DNA of 64,000 nucleotides, taken from assembly GCA_041918615.1 (NCBI GenBank), contig JAYRVH010000077.1, positions 124,001 to 188,000 on the forward strand, written 5' to 3'. Below are positions 1-9,551 of this stretch, piece after piece (the first letter of the stretch is position 1; the number at the start of each line of letters is the position of its first letter). Origin of the DNA: JAEUJM01 sp041918615 (GTDB taxonomy: Bacteria > Actinomycetota > Acidimicrobiia > Acidimicrobiales > DATDAH01). The notes beneath the pieces are model-generated. The model did no database searches. It saw only the letters and a list, made by a program, of their open reading frames with translations, and was not told the DNA's origin. The position numbers and the translations under genes are program-made.

Positions 1-1071
1 GGCGAGATCCTCGCCATGGCCAACGTCGACGCCTCGCAGGGGGCGGACGGCACGCTCGGCCCCGCCGTCCCCAGCTCCAACAACCGGGCCGTCACGGCGA
101 TGTACGAGCCGGGCTCGGTCAACAAGGTCATCACGATGGCGGCGGCGATCGAGGAAGGGCTCGTCACCCCGGCGACCCGATTCATGGTGCCCGACGCCCT
201 GCAGGTCGCCGATCACCAGTTCACCGACCACGACCCGCATCCCGTCACCAGTTGGAGCGTGAACGACATCCTCACGCAGTCCTCCAACGTGGGTTCGATC
301 ATGGTGGCGCAGCAACTGGGCGCCGAGCGACTCGACGAGTACATGACCCGCTTCGGCCTCGGGCGCGAGACGGGGCTCGGCTTCCCCAACGAGGCGGCTG
401 GACTCACCCTGCCGCTCGACGAGTGGTCGGGGACGTCGCTCGGCAGCATCGCCCTCGGGCAGGGCATCTCCGTGACCGCCCTCCAGATGGCGAGCGCGTT
501 CAACGTGATCGCCAACGACGGCGTCTACGTCACGCCCCGCCTCGTTCTCGGCCGTGTCGGCGACGACGGCACGCGTCACGACGCGGCGATGGCTCCGGGC
601 CGCCGGGTGGTGTCGGCAGACACCGCCCGCCAGATGAGCACCATGATGATGTCGGTCGTCGACCAGGGCACCGGCACCGCGGCCGCGATCGCCGGCTACC
701 GCGTGGCCGGCAAGACGGGCACGGCCCGCAAGCCACAGGAGCAGGGCGGGTACGAGGACGCCGCGGGCAACTACCACTACGTGGCGACCTTCGCCGGGTT
801 CCTTCCCGCGGAGGATCCCGAGATCACGATGATCGTGGTGCTCGACGAGCCGACGTCGTCGATCTACGGCGGCGAGGTCTCGGCCCCGGTCTTCGCCAGG
901 CTCGGGCAGTACGCGCTGGCCCGCTACGGGATCGCCCCGCCGCTCGTGGTGGGCCCGGCGCCGCTGTCGGACAGCACCGGGCTCAGCCCCGATCAGGACG
1001 GCATCGGGACGCCGGTGTCCGCAGACGACACCGCGGACGCCGCCGCGGACGCCACTGCCGACGGTCCCTGA
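1..1071 (+). CDS. ftsI: FtsI-type penicillin-binding protein (class B transpeptidase), 5' end outside window
   Basis: Septal peptidoglycan transpeptidase that cross-links stem peptides at the division site; a membrane-anchored extracytoplasmic enzyme. The open frame enters the window at base 1, so only the transpeptidase domain is visible (356 codons). All three penicillin-binding motifs are present: SVNK with the acylated serine at fragment residues 39-42, SSN at 94-96 and KTG at 238-240. The C-terminus is an Ala/Asp-rich tail without a PASTA domain. It is the first gene of the dcw run and ends two bases before murE, so co-transcription is expected. It could in principle be another class B PBP, but the position before murE argues for FtsI. 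Confidence 0.9.
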   Translation, partial: GEILAMANVDASQGADGTLGPAVPSSNNRAVTAMYEPGSVNKVITMAAAIEEGLVTPATRFMVPDALQVADHQFTDHDPHPVTSWSVNDILTQSSNVGSIMVAQQLGAERLDEYMTRFGLGRETGLGFPNEAAGLTLPLDEWSGTSLGSIALGQGISVTALQMASAFNVIANDGVYVTPRLVLGRVGDDGTRHDAAMAPGRRVVSADTARQMSTMMMSVVDQGTGTAAAIAGYRVAGKTGTARKPQEQGGYEDAAGNYHYVATFAGFLPAEDPEITMIVVLDEPTSSIYGGEVSAPVFARLGQYALARYGIAPPLVVGPAPLSDSTGLSPDQDGIGTPVSADDTADAAADATADGP

Positions 1072-1072
1072 C

Positions 1073-2530
1073 GTGCGCCTCGTCCGGCTGGTGTCGGGTC
1101 TCCCGGGTGCGTTGGTCGCCCCGGGGTGGGACGGCTCGGGCGAGGACGTGGAGATCGGCGGCGTCTCGTTCGATTCACGCACCGTCGCGCCGGGGGATCT
1201 GTTCTGCTGCATCCGCGGCGAGCACGACGACGGCCACGACCATGCGTCCGAGGCCGTGGACGCGGGGGCGGCCGCACTGCTCTGCGACCGTCGTCTCGAC
1301 CTGCCCACCCCCCAGGTCCTGGTGGCGGACACCCGTGTCGCCATGGCCCTGGCCGCGGCCGAGTTCTTCGGGCATCCGTCGCGGCAGCTGGCCGTGGTGG
1401 GCGTCACCGGGACCAACGGCAAGACCACGACCGTCCACCTGCTGCAGTCGATCCTCGATCGGGCGGGCTACCGGTCCGCCGTCATCGGCACCCTCACCGG
1501 GGTCAGGACCACCCCCGAGGCCCCCGAGCTCCAGTCCGAGCTCGCCAGGCTGCGGGACGACGGGTACGACGCAGTGGCGATGGAGGTGTCCTCGCATGCG
1601 TTGGCCCTGCACCGGGTCGACGGCACCCGCTTCCGGGTCGTGGTGTTCACGAACCTGAGCCCCGAGCACCTCGACTTCCACTCCTCGATGGAGGACTACT
1701 TCCAGGCCAAGGCCCGGCTCTTCGACCCCGGCTTTGCCGACATGGCCGTGGTGAACCTGGACGATCCCCGGGGCCGGCTGCTGCGTGACGCGGCCGTGCT
1801 GGCGACCGTGGGGTTCTCGGTCGACGACGTCTCCCGACTCGAGGTCGGACGCGTCGCCAGCCGCTTCCGGTGGCGCGACCAGGACGTCCGGCTGGGTCTC
1901 GGTGGCCGGTTCAACATCACCAATGCGCTCGCTGCGGCCGAGGCGGCCACGGCGTTGGGCATCGACCCCGCGACCGTGGCGGCGGGGCTCGGGGCGGCCA
2001 CCGCCGTCGCGGGCCGCTTCGAGCCGGTGGATGCCGGGCAGCCCTTCGGGGTCGTCGTGGACTACGCCCACACGCCCGACGGCCTCGAGCGCCTGCTCGA
2101 CACGTCCAGGGAGCTGGTGGGCGACGGACGCCTCATCGTGGTGTTCGGGTGCGGCGGCGACCGCGACCGCGCCAAGCGCCCGCTGATGGGCGAGGTGGCC
2201 GCCCGGCTGGCGGATCGAGTGGTCCTGACGTCGGATAACCCCCGCGGGGAGGCACCAGCGGCCATCATCGATGAGGTGAAGACCGGAATCCGAGATCCGA
2301 GCACACTGCTGGTCGAGGCCGATCGCCGGCGGGCGATCACGCTGGCACTGGCCGAGGCGGACGCCGGCGACCTGGTGGTCATCGCCGGCAGGGGCCACGA
2401 GGCGGCCCAGGTCCTCGCCGACGGCACCGTTGCCTTCGATGACCGCGAAGTCGCCCGAGAGATCCTTCTCGCCCTCGACGGGCGCGCCACCGGGCGGGGC
2501 CCCGGCGGAGCGATTGCGGGCCAACCGTGA
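1073..2530 (+). CDS. murE: UDP-MurNAc-tripeptide synthetase MurE
   Basis: Cytoplasmic ATP-dependent ligase adding the third stem-peptide residue to UDP-MurNAc-L-Ala-D-Glu. The protein has 485 aa, normal for the family. Its P-loop GTNGKTTT is at about residues 113-120, and the substrate-specificity motif DNPR at about 388-391 is the signature of meso-diaminopimelate enzymes, so the wall is predicted to be DAP-type. The start is GTG 1073, two bases after the ftsI stop. The 3' end overlaps mraY by four bases (GTGA). In most bacteria murF follows murE; here it does not. Confidence 0.95.
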   Translation: MRLVRLVSGLPGALVAPGWDGSGEDVEIGGVSFDSRTVAPGDLFCCIRGEHDDGHDHASEAVDAGAAALLCDRRLDLPTPQVLVADTRVAMALAAAEFFGHPSRQLAVVGVTGTNGKTTTVHLLQSILDRAGYRSAVIGTLTGVRTTPEAPELQSELARLRDDGYDAVAMEVSSHALALHRVDGTRFRVVVFTNLSPEHLDFHSSMEDYFQAKARLFDPGFADMAVVNLDDPRGRLLRDAAVLATVGFSVDDVSRLEVGRVASRFRWRDQDVRLGLGGRFNITNALAAAEAATALGIDPATVAAGLGAATAVAGRFEPVDAGQPFGVVVDYAHTPDGLERLLDTSRELVGDGRLIVVFGCGGDRDRAKRPLMGEVAARLADRVVLTSDNPRGEAPAAIIDEVKTGIRDPSTLLVEADRRRAITLALAEADAGDLVVIAGRGHEAAQVLADGTVAFDDREVAREILLALDGRATGRGPGGAIAGQP

Positions 2531-3564
2531 AGACCCTGCTGGTGGCCGGCGGGATCGGTCTCATCGTGTCGCTCGTCGGCACCCGGCTGCTCATCACGTG
2601 GCTGACCAACGCCCACATCGGCCAGCCGATCCGAGAGGACGGCCCCGAGGGGCACATCACCAAGGCGGGCACACCCACGATGGGGGGTCTGGCCATCGTG
2701 GCCGGGGCCGTCGCCGGCTACGTGGTCAGTGACATCTCGAGCAGCAGGATCATCACCCGCTCGGGCCTGCTGGTGATGGGGGCGATCGTCGGCGCCGGGG
2801 CCGTCGGGCTCGCCGACGACTACCTGAAGGTCTCGCGCGAGCGGAATCTGGGGCTGAACAAGCGGGCCAAGATCATCGGCCTGCTCATCGTGGCCTTCGG
2901 CTTCGCCACCCTCGCGCTGATCCACACCTCGGTGCACACCGAGCTGTCGATCACGCGCTTCGACTCCCTCGACATCGACCTCGGTCAGATCGGGTGGATG
3001 TTCTTCGCCGTGCTGCTGATCCTCGGCACCGCGAACGCGGTGAACCTGACCGACGGCCTGGACGGTTTGGCGGGCGGCGCCTCGGTCTTCGCCTTCATGG
3101 CGTTCACCATCATCGGCTTCTGGGCGTTCCGCCATCCGGCCACCTACGACGTGGAGCACGCCCTCGACCTCGCCGTGGTGGCTGCGGGGATGGCCGGCGC
3201 CTGCACGGGCTTCCTCTGGTGGAACGCCGCCCCCGCGCGCATCTTCATGGGCGACACCGGATCGCTCGCCATCGGCGCCGGCCTGGCGGGCCTGGCCCTC
3301 ACCACCAACACGGCCCTGCTGCTCATGGTCATCGGCGGGCTCTTCGTCGTCGAGACCCTCTCGGTGATCGTGCAGGTCGGCGCGTTCCGGCTCTTCGGGG
3401 GCCGGCGGGTGTTCCGCATGGCACCGATCCACCATCATTTCGAGCTCCTCGGCTGGCCCGAGACCACGGTGATCATCCGGTTCTGGATCGTGGCGGGCCT
3501 GTTGACCGCGGTCGCGCTCGGCTTCTTCTACGCCGACTTCATCGGCACCGGGGCCATCGACTGA
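2527..3564 (+). CDS. mraY: Phospho-MurNAc-pentapeptide translocase MraY
   Basis: Integral membrane enzyme that transfers phospho-MurNAc-pentapeptide to undecaprenyl phosphate, making lipid I. The 345-aa sequence has about ten hydrophobic segments and the family motifs NLTDGLDGLA, FMGDTGSLAIG and the histidine-rich MAPIHHHFE loop near residues 298-307. It starts at GTG 2527 within the murE stop (GTGA) and its TGA shares one base with the murD ATG (TGATG), so translation is tightly coupled through murE-mraY-murD. Confidence 0.96.
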   Translation: MKTLLVAGGIGLIVSLVGTRLLITWLTNAHIGQPIREDGPEGHITKAGTPTMGGLAIVAGAVAGYVVSDISSSRIITRSGLLVMGAIVGAGAVGLADDYLKVSRERNLGLNKRAKIIGLLIVAFGFATLALIHTSVHTELSITRFDSLDIDLGQIGWMFFAVLLILGTANAVNLTDGLDGLAGGASVFAFMAFTIIGFWAFRHPATYDVEHALDLAVVAAGMAGACTGFLWWNAAPARIFMGDTGSLAIGAGLAGLALTTNTALLLMVIGGLFVVETLSVIVQVGAFRLFGGRRVFRMAPIHHHFELLGWPETTVIIRFWIVAGLLTAVALGFFYADFIGTGAID

Positions 3565-4883
3565 TGGGCGCGCCGGTGCTGGTGGTCGGGCTGGGAGTCA
3601 CGGGCGAGGCCGTCGTCCGCTCACTCCTCACGCGCGGGCTGGACGCAGTCGTCGTCGAGGATCGCCCTGGTGGGCGACACGTCGCTCTGGCCGCCGACCT
3701 GGGGGTCGAGTTCCTGGAGGCACCCGCGCCGGACGAGCTCGAGCGGGCCGTCCGCGCCGCTGACTCGGTCGTCCCCAGCCCCGGCGTGCCCGACGCACAC
3801 CCCGTCTTCAGCCTGGCGCAGGACGCCGGCATCCCGGTACGCAGCGAGTTCGACCTGGCCGCCGCATGGGACTCCCGTCCGCTCGTGGCGATCACCGGCA
3901 CCAACGGCAAGACCACCGTCACGACCCTCGTGACCGACATGTTGACGGCGTCGGGCCGTCGAGCGGTTGCCGCCGGCAACACCGACCTCCCCCTCGTGGC
4001 GGCCATCGACGACGCCGGTGTCGAGACCTTCGTGGTCGAGGCGTCGTCGTTCCGGCTCGGCCACAGCGAGCGGTTCCGGCCCGCCGTGGGGACCTGGCTG
4101 AACTTCGCCCCCGACCACCTCGACGTCCACGCGTCCCTCGCCGCCTACGAGGCGGCCAAGGCCCGCATCTGGTCGGATCAAGGCCCCGACGACCTTGCCG
4201 TGGCCAACGCGGACGACGTCGTCGTGCGGTCCCACCGCGGGCCCGCCCGCCGGGTGACGTTCTCGCTCGCCGACAGGGCCGAGGGGTTCCGGGTCGTCGA
4301 CGGCGTCCTGGTCACCGACGGCGACGAGGCGCTCGTCACCGTCGACGCGCTCTGGCGGCACTTCCCGCACGACGTCGCCAACGCGCTGGCGGCCAGCGCG
4401 ACCGCCATCGGGGCAGGTGCGACCCTCCCGGGCGTGCGCGGCACCCTCACCGGCTTCGGCGGGATGCGCCACCGCGTCGAGCTGGTCGGCGAGCGTGACG
4501 GGGTCACGTTCTACGACGATTCCAAGGCCACCGTGCCCCACGCGGTCACCGCTGCGCTCGCCGGCTTCGACTCGGTGGTCCTGGTGGCCGGTGGTCGCAA
4601 CAAGGGCATCGACCTCTCGCCGCTGGCCGCCCGTGCCGAGTCGGTGCGGGCCGTCGTCTCGATCGGCGAGGCCGCCGCCCAGGTCGAGGCGGCGTTCGCC
4701 GACCTCTGCCCCGTCCAGCGGGCGGTGTCGATGGACGACGCCGTCCACCGCGCCGCCGCCCTGGCGCAACCCGGCGACGCAGTCCTGCTCTCGCCCGGGT
4801 GCGCATCGTTCGACTGGTACCCGTCCTACGGCGATCGCGGAGACGATTTCGCCCGAGCCGTCCGCGACCTCACCACCGCCTGA
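3564..4883 (+). CDS. murD: UDP-MurNAc-L-alanine:D-glutamate ligase MurD
   Basis: Cytoplasmic Mur ligase adding D-glutamate to UDP-MurNAc-L-Ala. The protein has 439 aa: an N-terminal Rossmann-like UDP-binding domain (VLVVGLGVTGEAV), a central ATPase domain with ITGTNGKTT, and a C-terminal domain carrying YDDSKATVPHA and DLSPLA. The chosen ATG 3564 overlaps the mraY stop by one base; the open frame extends further upstream but that part lies within mraY. A 35-bp gap separates it from ftsW. Confidence 0.95.
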   Translation: MGAPVLVVGLGVTGEAVVRSLLTRGLDAVVVEDRPGGRHVALAADLGVEFLEAPAPDELERAVRAADSVVPSPGVPDAHPVFSLAQDAGIPVRSEFDLAAAWDSRPLVAITGTNGKTTVTTLVTDMLTASGRRAVAAGNTDLPLVAAIDDAGVETFVVEASSFRLGHSERFRPAVGTWLNFAPDHLDVHASLAAYEAAKARIWSDQGPDDLAVANADDVVVRSHRGPARRVTFSLADRAEGFRVVDGVLVTDGDEALVTVDALWRHFPHDVANALAASATAIGAGATLPGVRGTLTGFGGMRHRVELVGERDGVTFYDDSKATVPHAVTAALAGFDSVVLVAGGRNKGIDLSPLAARAESVRAVVSIGEAAAQVEAAFADLCPVQRAVSMDDAVHRAAALAQPGDAVLLSPGCASFDWYPSYGDRGDDFARAVRDLTTA

Positions 4884-4904
4884 ACCCTCACTTCGAGACA
4901 CCCT

Positions 4905-4909
4905 GGAGG
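4905..4909 (+). promoter_or_regulatory. Ribosome binding site of ftsW
   Basis: GGAGG lies nine bases before ATG 4919 and decides the start. The frame is open further upstream inside murD, but this is the only start with a strong Shine-Dalgarno. Confidence 0.7.
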
Positions 4910-4918
4910 CAACGAGAC

Positions 4919-6100
4919 ATGGCCCAGAGCACCAGAACCAGGCCCACGCCCGGCCATCTGACCGAGACGCGTGAGCGTCATCCCGCGGGCCGTCTGCGTC
5001 CGGGGCGACCCACGACGCCGTCGCTCGCCATCGTCGGCATCGTCGCCGCGCTCACCCTGCTGGGGCTCGTCATGGTGATCTCCGCGTCGTCGGTGACCGA
5101 CCTGCAGGACCACGGCACCACGTGGTTCTCCTTCAAGCGTCAGCTCATGTGGACGGTCATCGGCGCTGCGGGCCTCTTCGTGTCCACACGTGTCCACTAC
5201 CGCCGGTGGCGGGCATGGGCCGGGCCGATGCTCGTCGCCTCGCTGGTGCTGCTGGTGCTGGTGCTCGTACCGGGCCTGGGCACCAGCGTCAACGGATCTT
5301 CCCGCTGGCTCGGCTTCGGGCCGTTCCGGGTGCAGCCGTCAGAGTTCGCCAAGCTCGCCGTGCTGCTGTTCATCGCCAAGCTGCTGGCCGACCGGGAGCG
5401 CCAGGGCAAGGCGCGGGTGGTGCGTGTGACCCTGAAGCCGGTCGTGCTGGTGTTCGGTGCCGTCGCCCTGCTGCTGATGCTCCAACCCAACCTGGGCACC
5501 ACCATCATCCTCGGGTCGATCGTGTTCACCGTGCTGTTCATCTCCGGAGAGCGCCTCCACCACCTCGCGGGCATCTTCGTCGCCGGCGGCCTCGGCGCCG
5601 CCGCCCTCGCGCTGGGGGCGAGCTACCGGCGCGCCCGGGTGCTCGCCTTCCTCCACCCGTGGGACGACCCGTCCAACACCGGCTACCAGACCATTCAGAG
5701 CCTCGTCGGCATCGCGTCCGGAGGGCTGTTCGGCGTCGGGCTGGGAGCCAGCCGGGCGAAGTGGGGGTTCCTCCCCGAGGCCAGCACCGACTTCATGTTC
5801 GCCATCATCGCCGAGGAGTTGGGGCTGATCGGTGCCACGGTGGTCATCGCGCTGTTCGTCGCCCTCGCCTACTTCGGGGTGCGCACCGCCATCGAGACCG
5901 CCGACACCTTCGGGCGCCTCGTCGCCGCGGGGATCACCGCCTGGTTCTCGGTGCAGGCCTTCGTCAACATCGGCGCGGTCGTCGCGGTCCTGCCGATCAC
6001 CGGGGTGCCCCTGCCGTTCGTGTCGTTCGGTGGCTCGTCGCTGGTGGTGAGCATGGTGGCAGCTGGCATCCTTGCGAACGTCGCCTCGCACACCGACTGA
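4919..6100 (+). CDS. ftsW: SEDS-family septal glycosyltransferase FtsW
   Basis: Polytopic membrane peptidoglycan polymerase of the SEDS family that works with FtsI at the septum. With start ATG 4919 it has 393 aa: a cytoplasmic basic N-terminus of about 35 residues, then around ten hydrophobic segments. Family landmarks seen are NGSSRWLGFGPFRVQPSEFAK, the GYQTIQSLVGIASGG loop, EASTDFMFAIIAEELG and the C-terminal PLPFVSFGGSSL. It sits between murD and murG in canonical dcw order. Confidence 0.95.
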   Translation: MAQSTRTRPTPGHLTETRERHPAGRLRPGRPTTPSLAIVGIVAALTLLGLVMVISASSVTDLQDHGTTWFSFKRQLMWTVIGAAGLFVSTRVHYRRWRAWAGPMLVASLVLLVLVLVPGLGTSVNGSSRWLGFGPFRVQPSEFAKLAVLLFIAKLLADRERQGKARVVRVTLKPVVLVFGAVALLLMLQPNLGTTIILGSIVFTVLFISGERLHHLAGIFVAGGLGAAALALGASYRRARVLAFLHPWDDPSNTGYQTIQSLVGIASGGLFGVGLGASRAKWGFLPEASTDFMFAIIAEELGLIGATVVIALFVALAYFGVRTAIETADTFGRLVAAGITAWFSVQAFVNIGAVVAVLPITGVPLPFVSFGGSSLVVSMVAAGILANVASHTD

Positions 6101-6131
6101 GCCGAGGCACCGACGGAGTGAGCACAGCCTG

Positions 6132-7265
6132 ATGAGCGTGGAGGAGCAGAGCGGATGGTCGGCCTGGGCGATCATCGCCGGTGGAGGCACGGCCGGCCAC
6201 ACCCTGCCCGGCATCGCGATCGCCCAGGCCCTGGTCGAGCGCGGGCATCCGGCCGGTGATCTCCACTTCGTCGGGTCGGCGCGTGGGAGCGAAGCCCGCC
6301 TGGTGCCGGCGGCCGGCTTCGCGATCACCGTGCTGCCCGGCCGAGGCATCCAGCGTCGCCTCACCCTCGCGAACGTGGGCGCGGTGCTGGGCCTCCTCCG
6401 TGCCGTCGTGGTGGCCTTCGGCCTCATGCGCCGCCACCGTCCGGCCGTGGTGGTCGCCATGGGTGGATACGCCAGCATCCCCTGCGCGCTGGCCGCGGCC
6501 GTGCTGCGGGTGCCCATCGTCGTCGCGGAGCAGAACGCCGTCCCCGGTGCCGCCAACCGGCTCACGTCCAGGCTCGCGAGGGTGGCCGCCGTCTCCTTCC
6601 CCGGCACGGACCTGCCGAGGGCGGTCCTCACGGGCAACCCCGTGCGCCCCGAGGTGCTGGCGGTCGACCGGGAGCGAGACCGGGCCCAGGCGCGTCGCGA
6701 CCTGGGTGTCGCCGAGGGACAGACCGTGCTGTTGGCCTTCGGGGGGTCACTCGGCAGCCTCCGCATCAACGAGGCGGTCGTCGGCGCGCTGGCGGACTGG
6801 CTGGCACGTGGCGACCTCACGGTGCACCACGTGATCGGCGAGCGCGACTGGACGACCTTCGCCGCGCGGCCCTCGGCGCTGCCTTCCGGAGCGCTCACCT
6901 ACGTCCCCGTCCGATACGAACAGGACATGCCGCGGGCGTTCTCGGCCGCGGACCTGGTCCTGTGTCGGAGCGGTGCGACCACCGTGGCCGAGCTGGCGGT
7001 CGTCGGTGTCCCGTCGATCCTCGTCCCCCTGCCGGGGGCGCCGGGCGACCATCAGACCGCCAACGCGCGGGCGCTCGTCGACGCGGGCGCCGCGGTGCTC
7101 GTGCCCGATTCCGAGCTCACTGCGGACCGCCTGGTGCGCGAGGTCGACGACCTGCTCGCCGTTCCGGGCCGACTCGACGAGATGGGCATGGCCGCCCGTC
7201 GCCTGGCCCGGAGAGATGCCGCCGACTCCGTCGCGGCCCTGGTCGAGGCGAACGCCCGTGCTTGA
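6132..7265 (+). CDS. murG: UDP-GlcNAc:lipid I N-acetylglucosaminyltransferase MurG
   Basis: Peripheral membrane GT28 glycosyltransferase that converts lipid I to lipid II. The 377-aa protein has the N-terminal glycine loop GGGTAGHTLPG at residues 15-25, the lipid I-side loop VAEQNAVPG and the donor-site regions FGGSLGS and RSGATTVAEL. The start is ATG 6132, 31 bp after ftsW; a longer frame runs back into ftsW but is not needed. The 3' end overlaps murC by 8 bp. Confidence 0.95.
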   Translation: MSVEEQSGWSAWAIIAGGGTAGHTLPGIAIAQALVERGHPAGDLHFVGSARGSEARLVPAAGFAITVLPGRGIQRRLTLANVGAVLGLLRAVVVAFGLMRRHRPAVVVAMGGYASIPCALAAAVLRVPIVVAEQNAVPGAANRLTSRLARVAAVSFPGTDLPRAVLTGNPVRPEVLAVDRERDRAQARRDLGVAEGQTVLLAFGGSLGSLRINEAVVGALADWLARGDLTVHHVIGERDWTTFAARPSALPSGALTYVPVRYEQDMPRAFSAADLVLCRSGATTVAELAVVGVPSILVPLPGAPGDHQTANARALVDAGAAVLVPDSELTADRLVREVDDLLAVPGRLDEMGMAARRLARRDAADSVAALVEANARA

Positions 7266-8625
7266 CCTGAGTGCACCGCGGCGGGTGCACGTCGTGGGCG
7301 TCGGAGGCGCCGGGATGAGTGCCATCGCCACGGTGCTGGCCGACATGGGCCACACCGTCACCGGAAGCGACCTCAAGTCGTCCGCCGGGCTCGATCGATT
7401 GCGGGCACGCGGGCTCGAGGTGAGCGTCGGGCATGCCGCCGCGCTCGTGGGCGATGTCGACGCGGTCACGATCTCGACCGCCGTGCCCGAATCGAACCCC
7501 GAGGTGGTGGCGGCGCGAGAGCGCGGCATCCCCGTCCTCCGGCGCGCCGACGTACTCGCGGCGATCTCGGGCACACGCCGCACCATCGCGGTCGCCGGCA
7601 CCCACGGCAAGACCACCACCGCGTCCATGCTGGCGCTCGTGCTGGTCGAGGCCGGCCTGCACCCGTCGTTCATCATCGGCGGCGACGTGAACGAGATCGG
7701 CACGGGTGCCGTGTGGGACTCCGGCGAGTGGTTCGTGGTCGAGGCCGACGAGAGCGACGGCACCTTCCTCGAGCTCGGCGCCGAGGTGACCGTCACGACC
7801 AACGTCGAGCCCGACCACCTCGAGCACTACGGGGGCTTCGGGGTGCTGCTCGACGCCTTCGGCCGCTTCGTCGGCGACGCGCCAGGGCCGAACCTCGTGT
7901 GCGCCGACGACGACGGCGCCGCCCGGCTGGGCCGCGACCACGGAGCGATCTCGTACGGCTTCTCGGCCGAGGCGGACTACCGACTTGCCGACCCCCGGAC
8001 CGGCGGCAACGGAACGTCGTTCTCGCTCCACCACCTGGGGGTCGACCTCGGCCGGGTGCACCTGCCGGTCCCCGGTCGCCACAACGCCCTGAACGCGGGT
8101 GCGGCGTTGGTCACCGGCCTGTTGGTCGGCGCGTCCTTCGACGCCGGCCGGGCGGCGATCGAGCGCTTCGCGGGCGTGGCCAGGCGCTTCGAGTTCCGGG
8201 GCGAGGCCGCCGGTGTCACCTTCGTGGACGACTACGCCCACCTGCCGTCCGAGGTGGCCGCCGCACTCGAGGCGGCCGGCGAGGGCGACTGGGGCCGGGT
8301 GGTCTGCGTCTTCCAACCGCACCGCTTCAGCCGGATCTCCGCGCTGTGGCAGGGGTTCGGTGACTCGTTCACCGACGCCGACCTGCTCGTCGTCACCGAC
8401 ATCTACCCGGCCGGAGAGGCGCCCCGGCCAGGCGTCTCCGGGAAGCTGATCGTGAACACCGTCCTGGACACCGCACCGTGGCGGCCGCTGACCTACCTGC
8501 CGAGGCGACCCGATCTCGTCCCCTACCTGTGCTCCGTGCTGCGGCCGGGCGACCTGTGCCTCACCCTCGGGGCCGGCGACCTGACGTCGCTCGCCGACGA
8601 GGTGCAGGTGGCGCTCGGCCCGTGA
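7258..8625 (+). CDS. murC: UDP-MurNAc:L-alanine ligase MurC
   Basis: First Mur ligase, adding L-alanine to UDP-MurNAc in the cytoplasm. The protein has 455 aa with HVVGVGGAGMSAIA at the N-terminus, the ATP-binding VAGTHGKTTTASM, the EADESDGTF and NVEPDHLEHYGG motifs, and the C-terminal FQPHRFSR. The start is GTG 7258, eight bases inside the murG 3' end. The stop overlaps murB as GTGA. The longer upstream frame lies within murG and lacks family similarity. Confidence 0.95.
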   Translation: MLDLSAPRRVHVVGVGGAGMSAIATVLADMGHTVTGSDLKSSAGLDRLRARGLEVSVGHAAALVGDVDAVTISTAVPESNPEVVAARERGIPVLRRADVLAAISGTRRTIAVAGTHGKTTTASMLALVLVEAGLHPSFIIGGDVNEIGTGAVWDSGEWFVVEADESDGTFLELGAEVTVTTNVEPDHLEHYGGFGVLLDAFGRFVGDAPGPNLVCADDDGAARLGRDHGAISYGFSAEADYRLADPRTGGNGTSFSLHHLGVDLGRVHLPVPGRHNALNAGAALVTGLLVGASFDAGRAAIERFAGVARRFEFRGEAAGVTFVDDYAHLPSEVAAALEAAGEGDWGRVVCVFQPHRFSRISALWQGFGDSFTDADLLVVTDIYPAGEAPRPGVSGKLIVNTVLDTAPWRPLTYLPRRPDLVPYLCSVLRPGDLCLTLGAGDLTSLADEVQVALGP

Positions 8626-9551
8626 GCTCGGACGGGTTGCGCGCGATCGCGGCACGCCTCGGCCCGGCGGTGCGCCACGACGTCGCCCTCGGCCCGCTGA
8701 CCACGTACCGGGTCGGCGGCGCCGCCGCCCTCTTCCTCACCGCCGAGTCGATCGACGACCTCCGCGAGGTGGCCGCTGCGCTCGGCGGTGATCGCACGCC
8801 GGTGCTGGTGGTCGGACGGGGGTCGAACCTCCTCGTCGCCGATCGCGGCTTCCCGGGACTGGCCATCGCGCTCGGACGCGGCTTCGAGCAGGTGAGCGTG
8901 GACGCCACCGTGGTCACGGCGGGCGGGGCCGCCTCGCTTCCCGTGGTCTCGCGCAGGACGGCCGCGGCGGGCCTCACGGGCTTCGAGTGGGCGGTCGGCG
9001 TGCCGGGTTCCGTCGGAGGTGCCGTGCGCATGAATGCCGGCGGTCACGGCTCCGACATGGCCGCCTCGCTCGGCAGGGTCCGCCTCGTGGATCTGGCCAC
9101 GGGCGAGGATGAATGGGTGGACGCGGCTCGGCTCGATCTCGGCTACCGGCGCTCGGCGGTGTCGTCGTCGCACGTGGTGGCGACGGCCGAGCTCGTGCTC
9201 CGGCCCGGTGACCGCGACGTGGCCGAGGCCGAGATCGCAGAGATCGTCCGGTGGCGCCGGGCCAACCAGCCGGGCGGTCAGAACGCAGGGTCCGTCTTCA
9301 CCAACCCGCCGAACGACTCCGCGGGCCGTCTCATCGAAGCAGCAGGGGCCAAGGGGCTACGGATCGGCACGGCGCGAGTGTCGGAGCGGCACGCCAACTT
9401 CATCCAGGCCGACGAGGGCGGATCCGCCGACGACGTGCGGCGCCTGATGGAGGCCGTGCAGGCCATCGTCCGAGAGGCGACGGGCGTGCTCCTCAAGCCC
9501 GAGACGCGCCTCGTCGGCTTCGACCCTGAACCTCAGGTCGACGTCGGATGA
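8622..9551 (+). CDS. murB: UDP-N-acetylenolpyruvoylglucosamine reductase MurB
   Basis: FAD-dependent, NADPH-using reductase completing UDP-MurNAc synthesis. The 309-aa protein starts at GTG 8622 in a GTGA overlap with murC. FAD-binding features are TYRVGGAAALF and VVGRGSNLLVADRGFPG; the type I MurB motifs GVPGSVGGAVRMNAGGHG and GSVFTNP (with the serine proton donor) are present, as is the late acidic region ending in KPETRLVGF. The stop overlaps ftsQ as ATGA. Confidence 0.95.
   Translation: MSSDGLRAIAARLGPAVRHDVALGPLTTYRVGGAAALFLTAESIDDLREVAAALGGDRTPVLVVGRGSNLLVADRGFPGLAIALGRGFEQVSVDATVVTAGGAASLPVVSRRTAAAGLTGFEWAVGVPGSVGGAVRMNAGGHGSDMAASLGRVRLVDLATGEDEWVDAARLDLGYRRSAVSSSHVVATAELVLRPGDRDVAEAEIAEIVRWRRANQPGGQNAGSVFTNPPNDSAGRLIEAAGAKGLRIGTARVSERHANFIQADEGGSADDVRRLMEAVQAIVREATGVLLKPETRLVGFDPEPQVDVG

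Noticed and set aside
1175..2524. Long minus-strand open frame opposite murE (and similar ones opposite ftsZ, divIVA and dnaE1)
   Set aside because: High GC content leaves few stops; these frames have Arg/Gly/Ala-biased composition and mirror the codon positions of well-recognised genes on the other strand.
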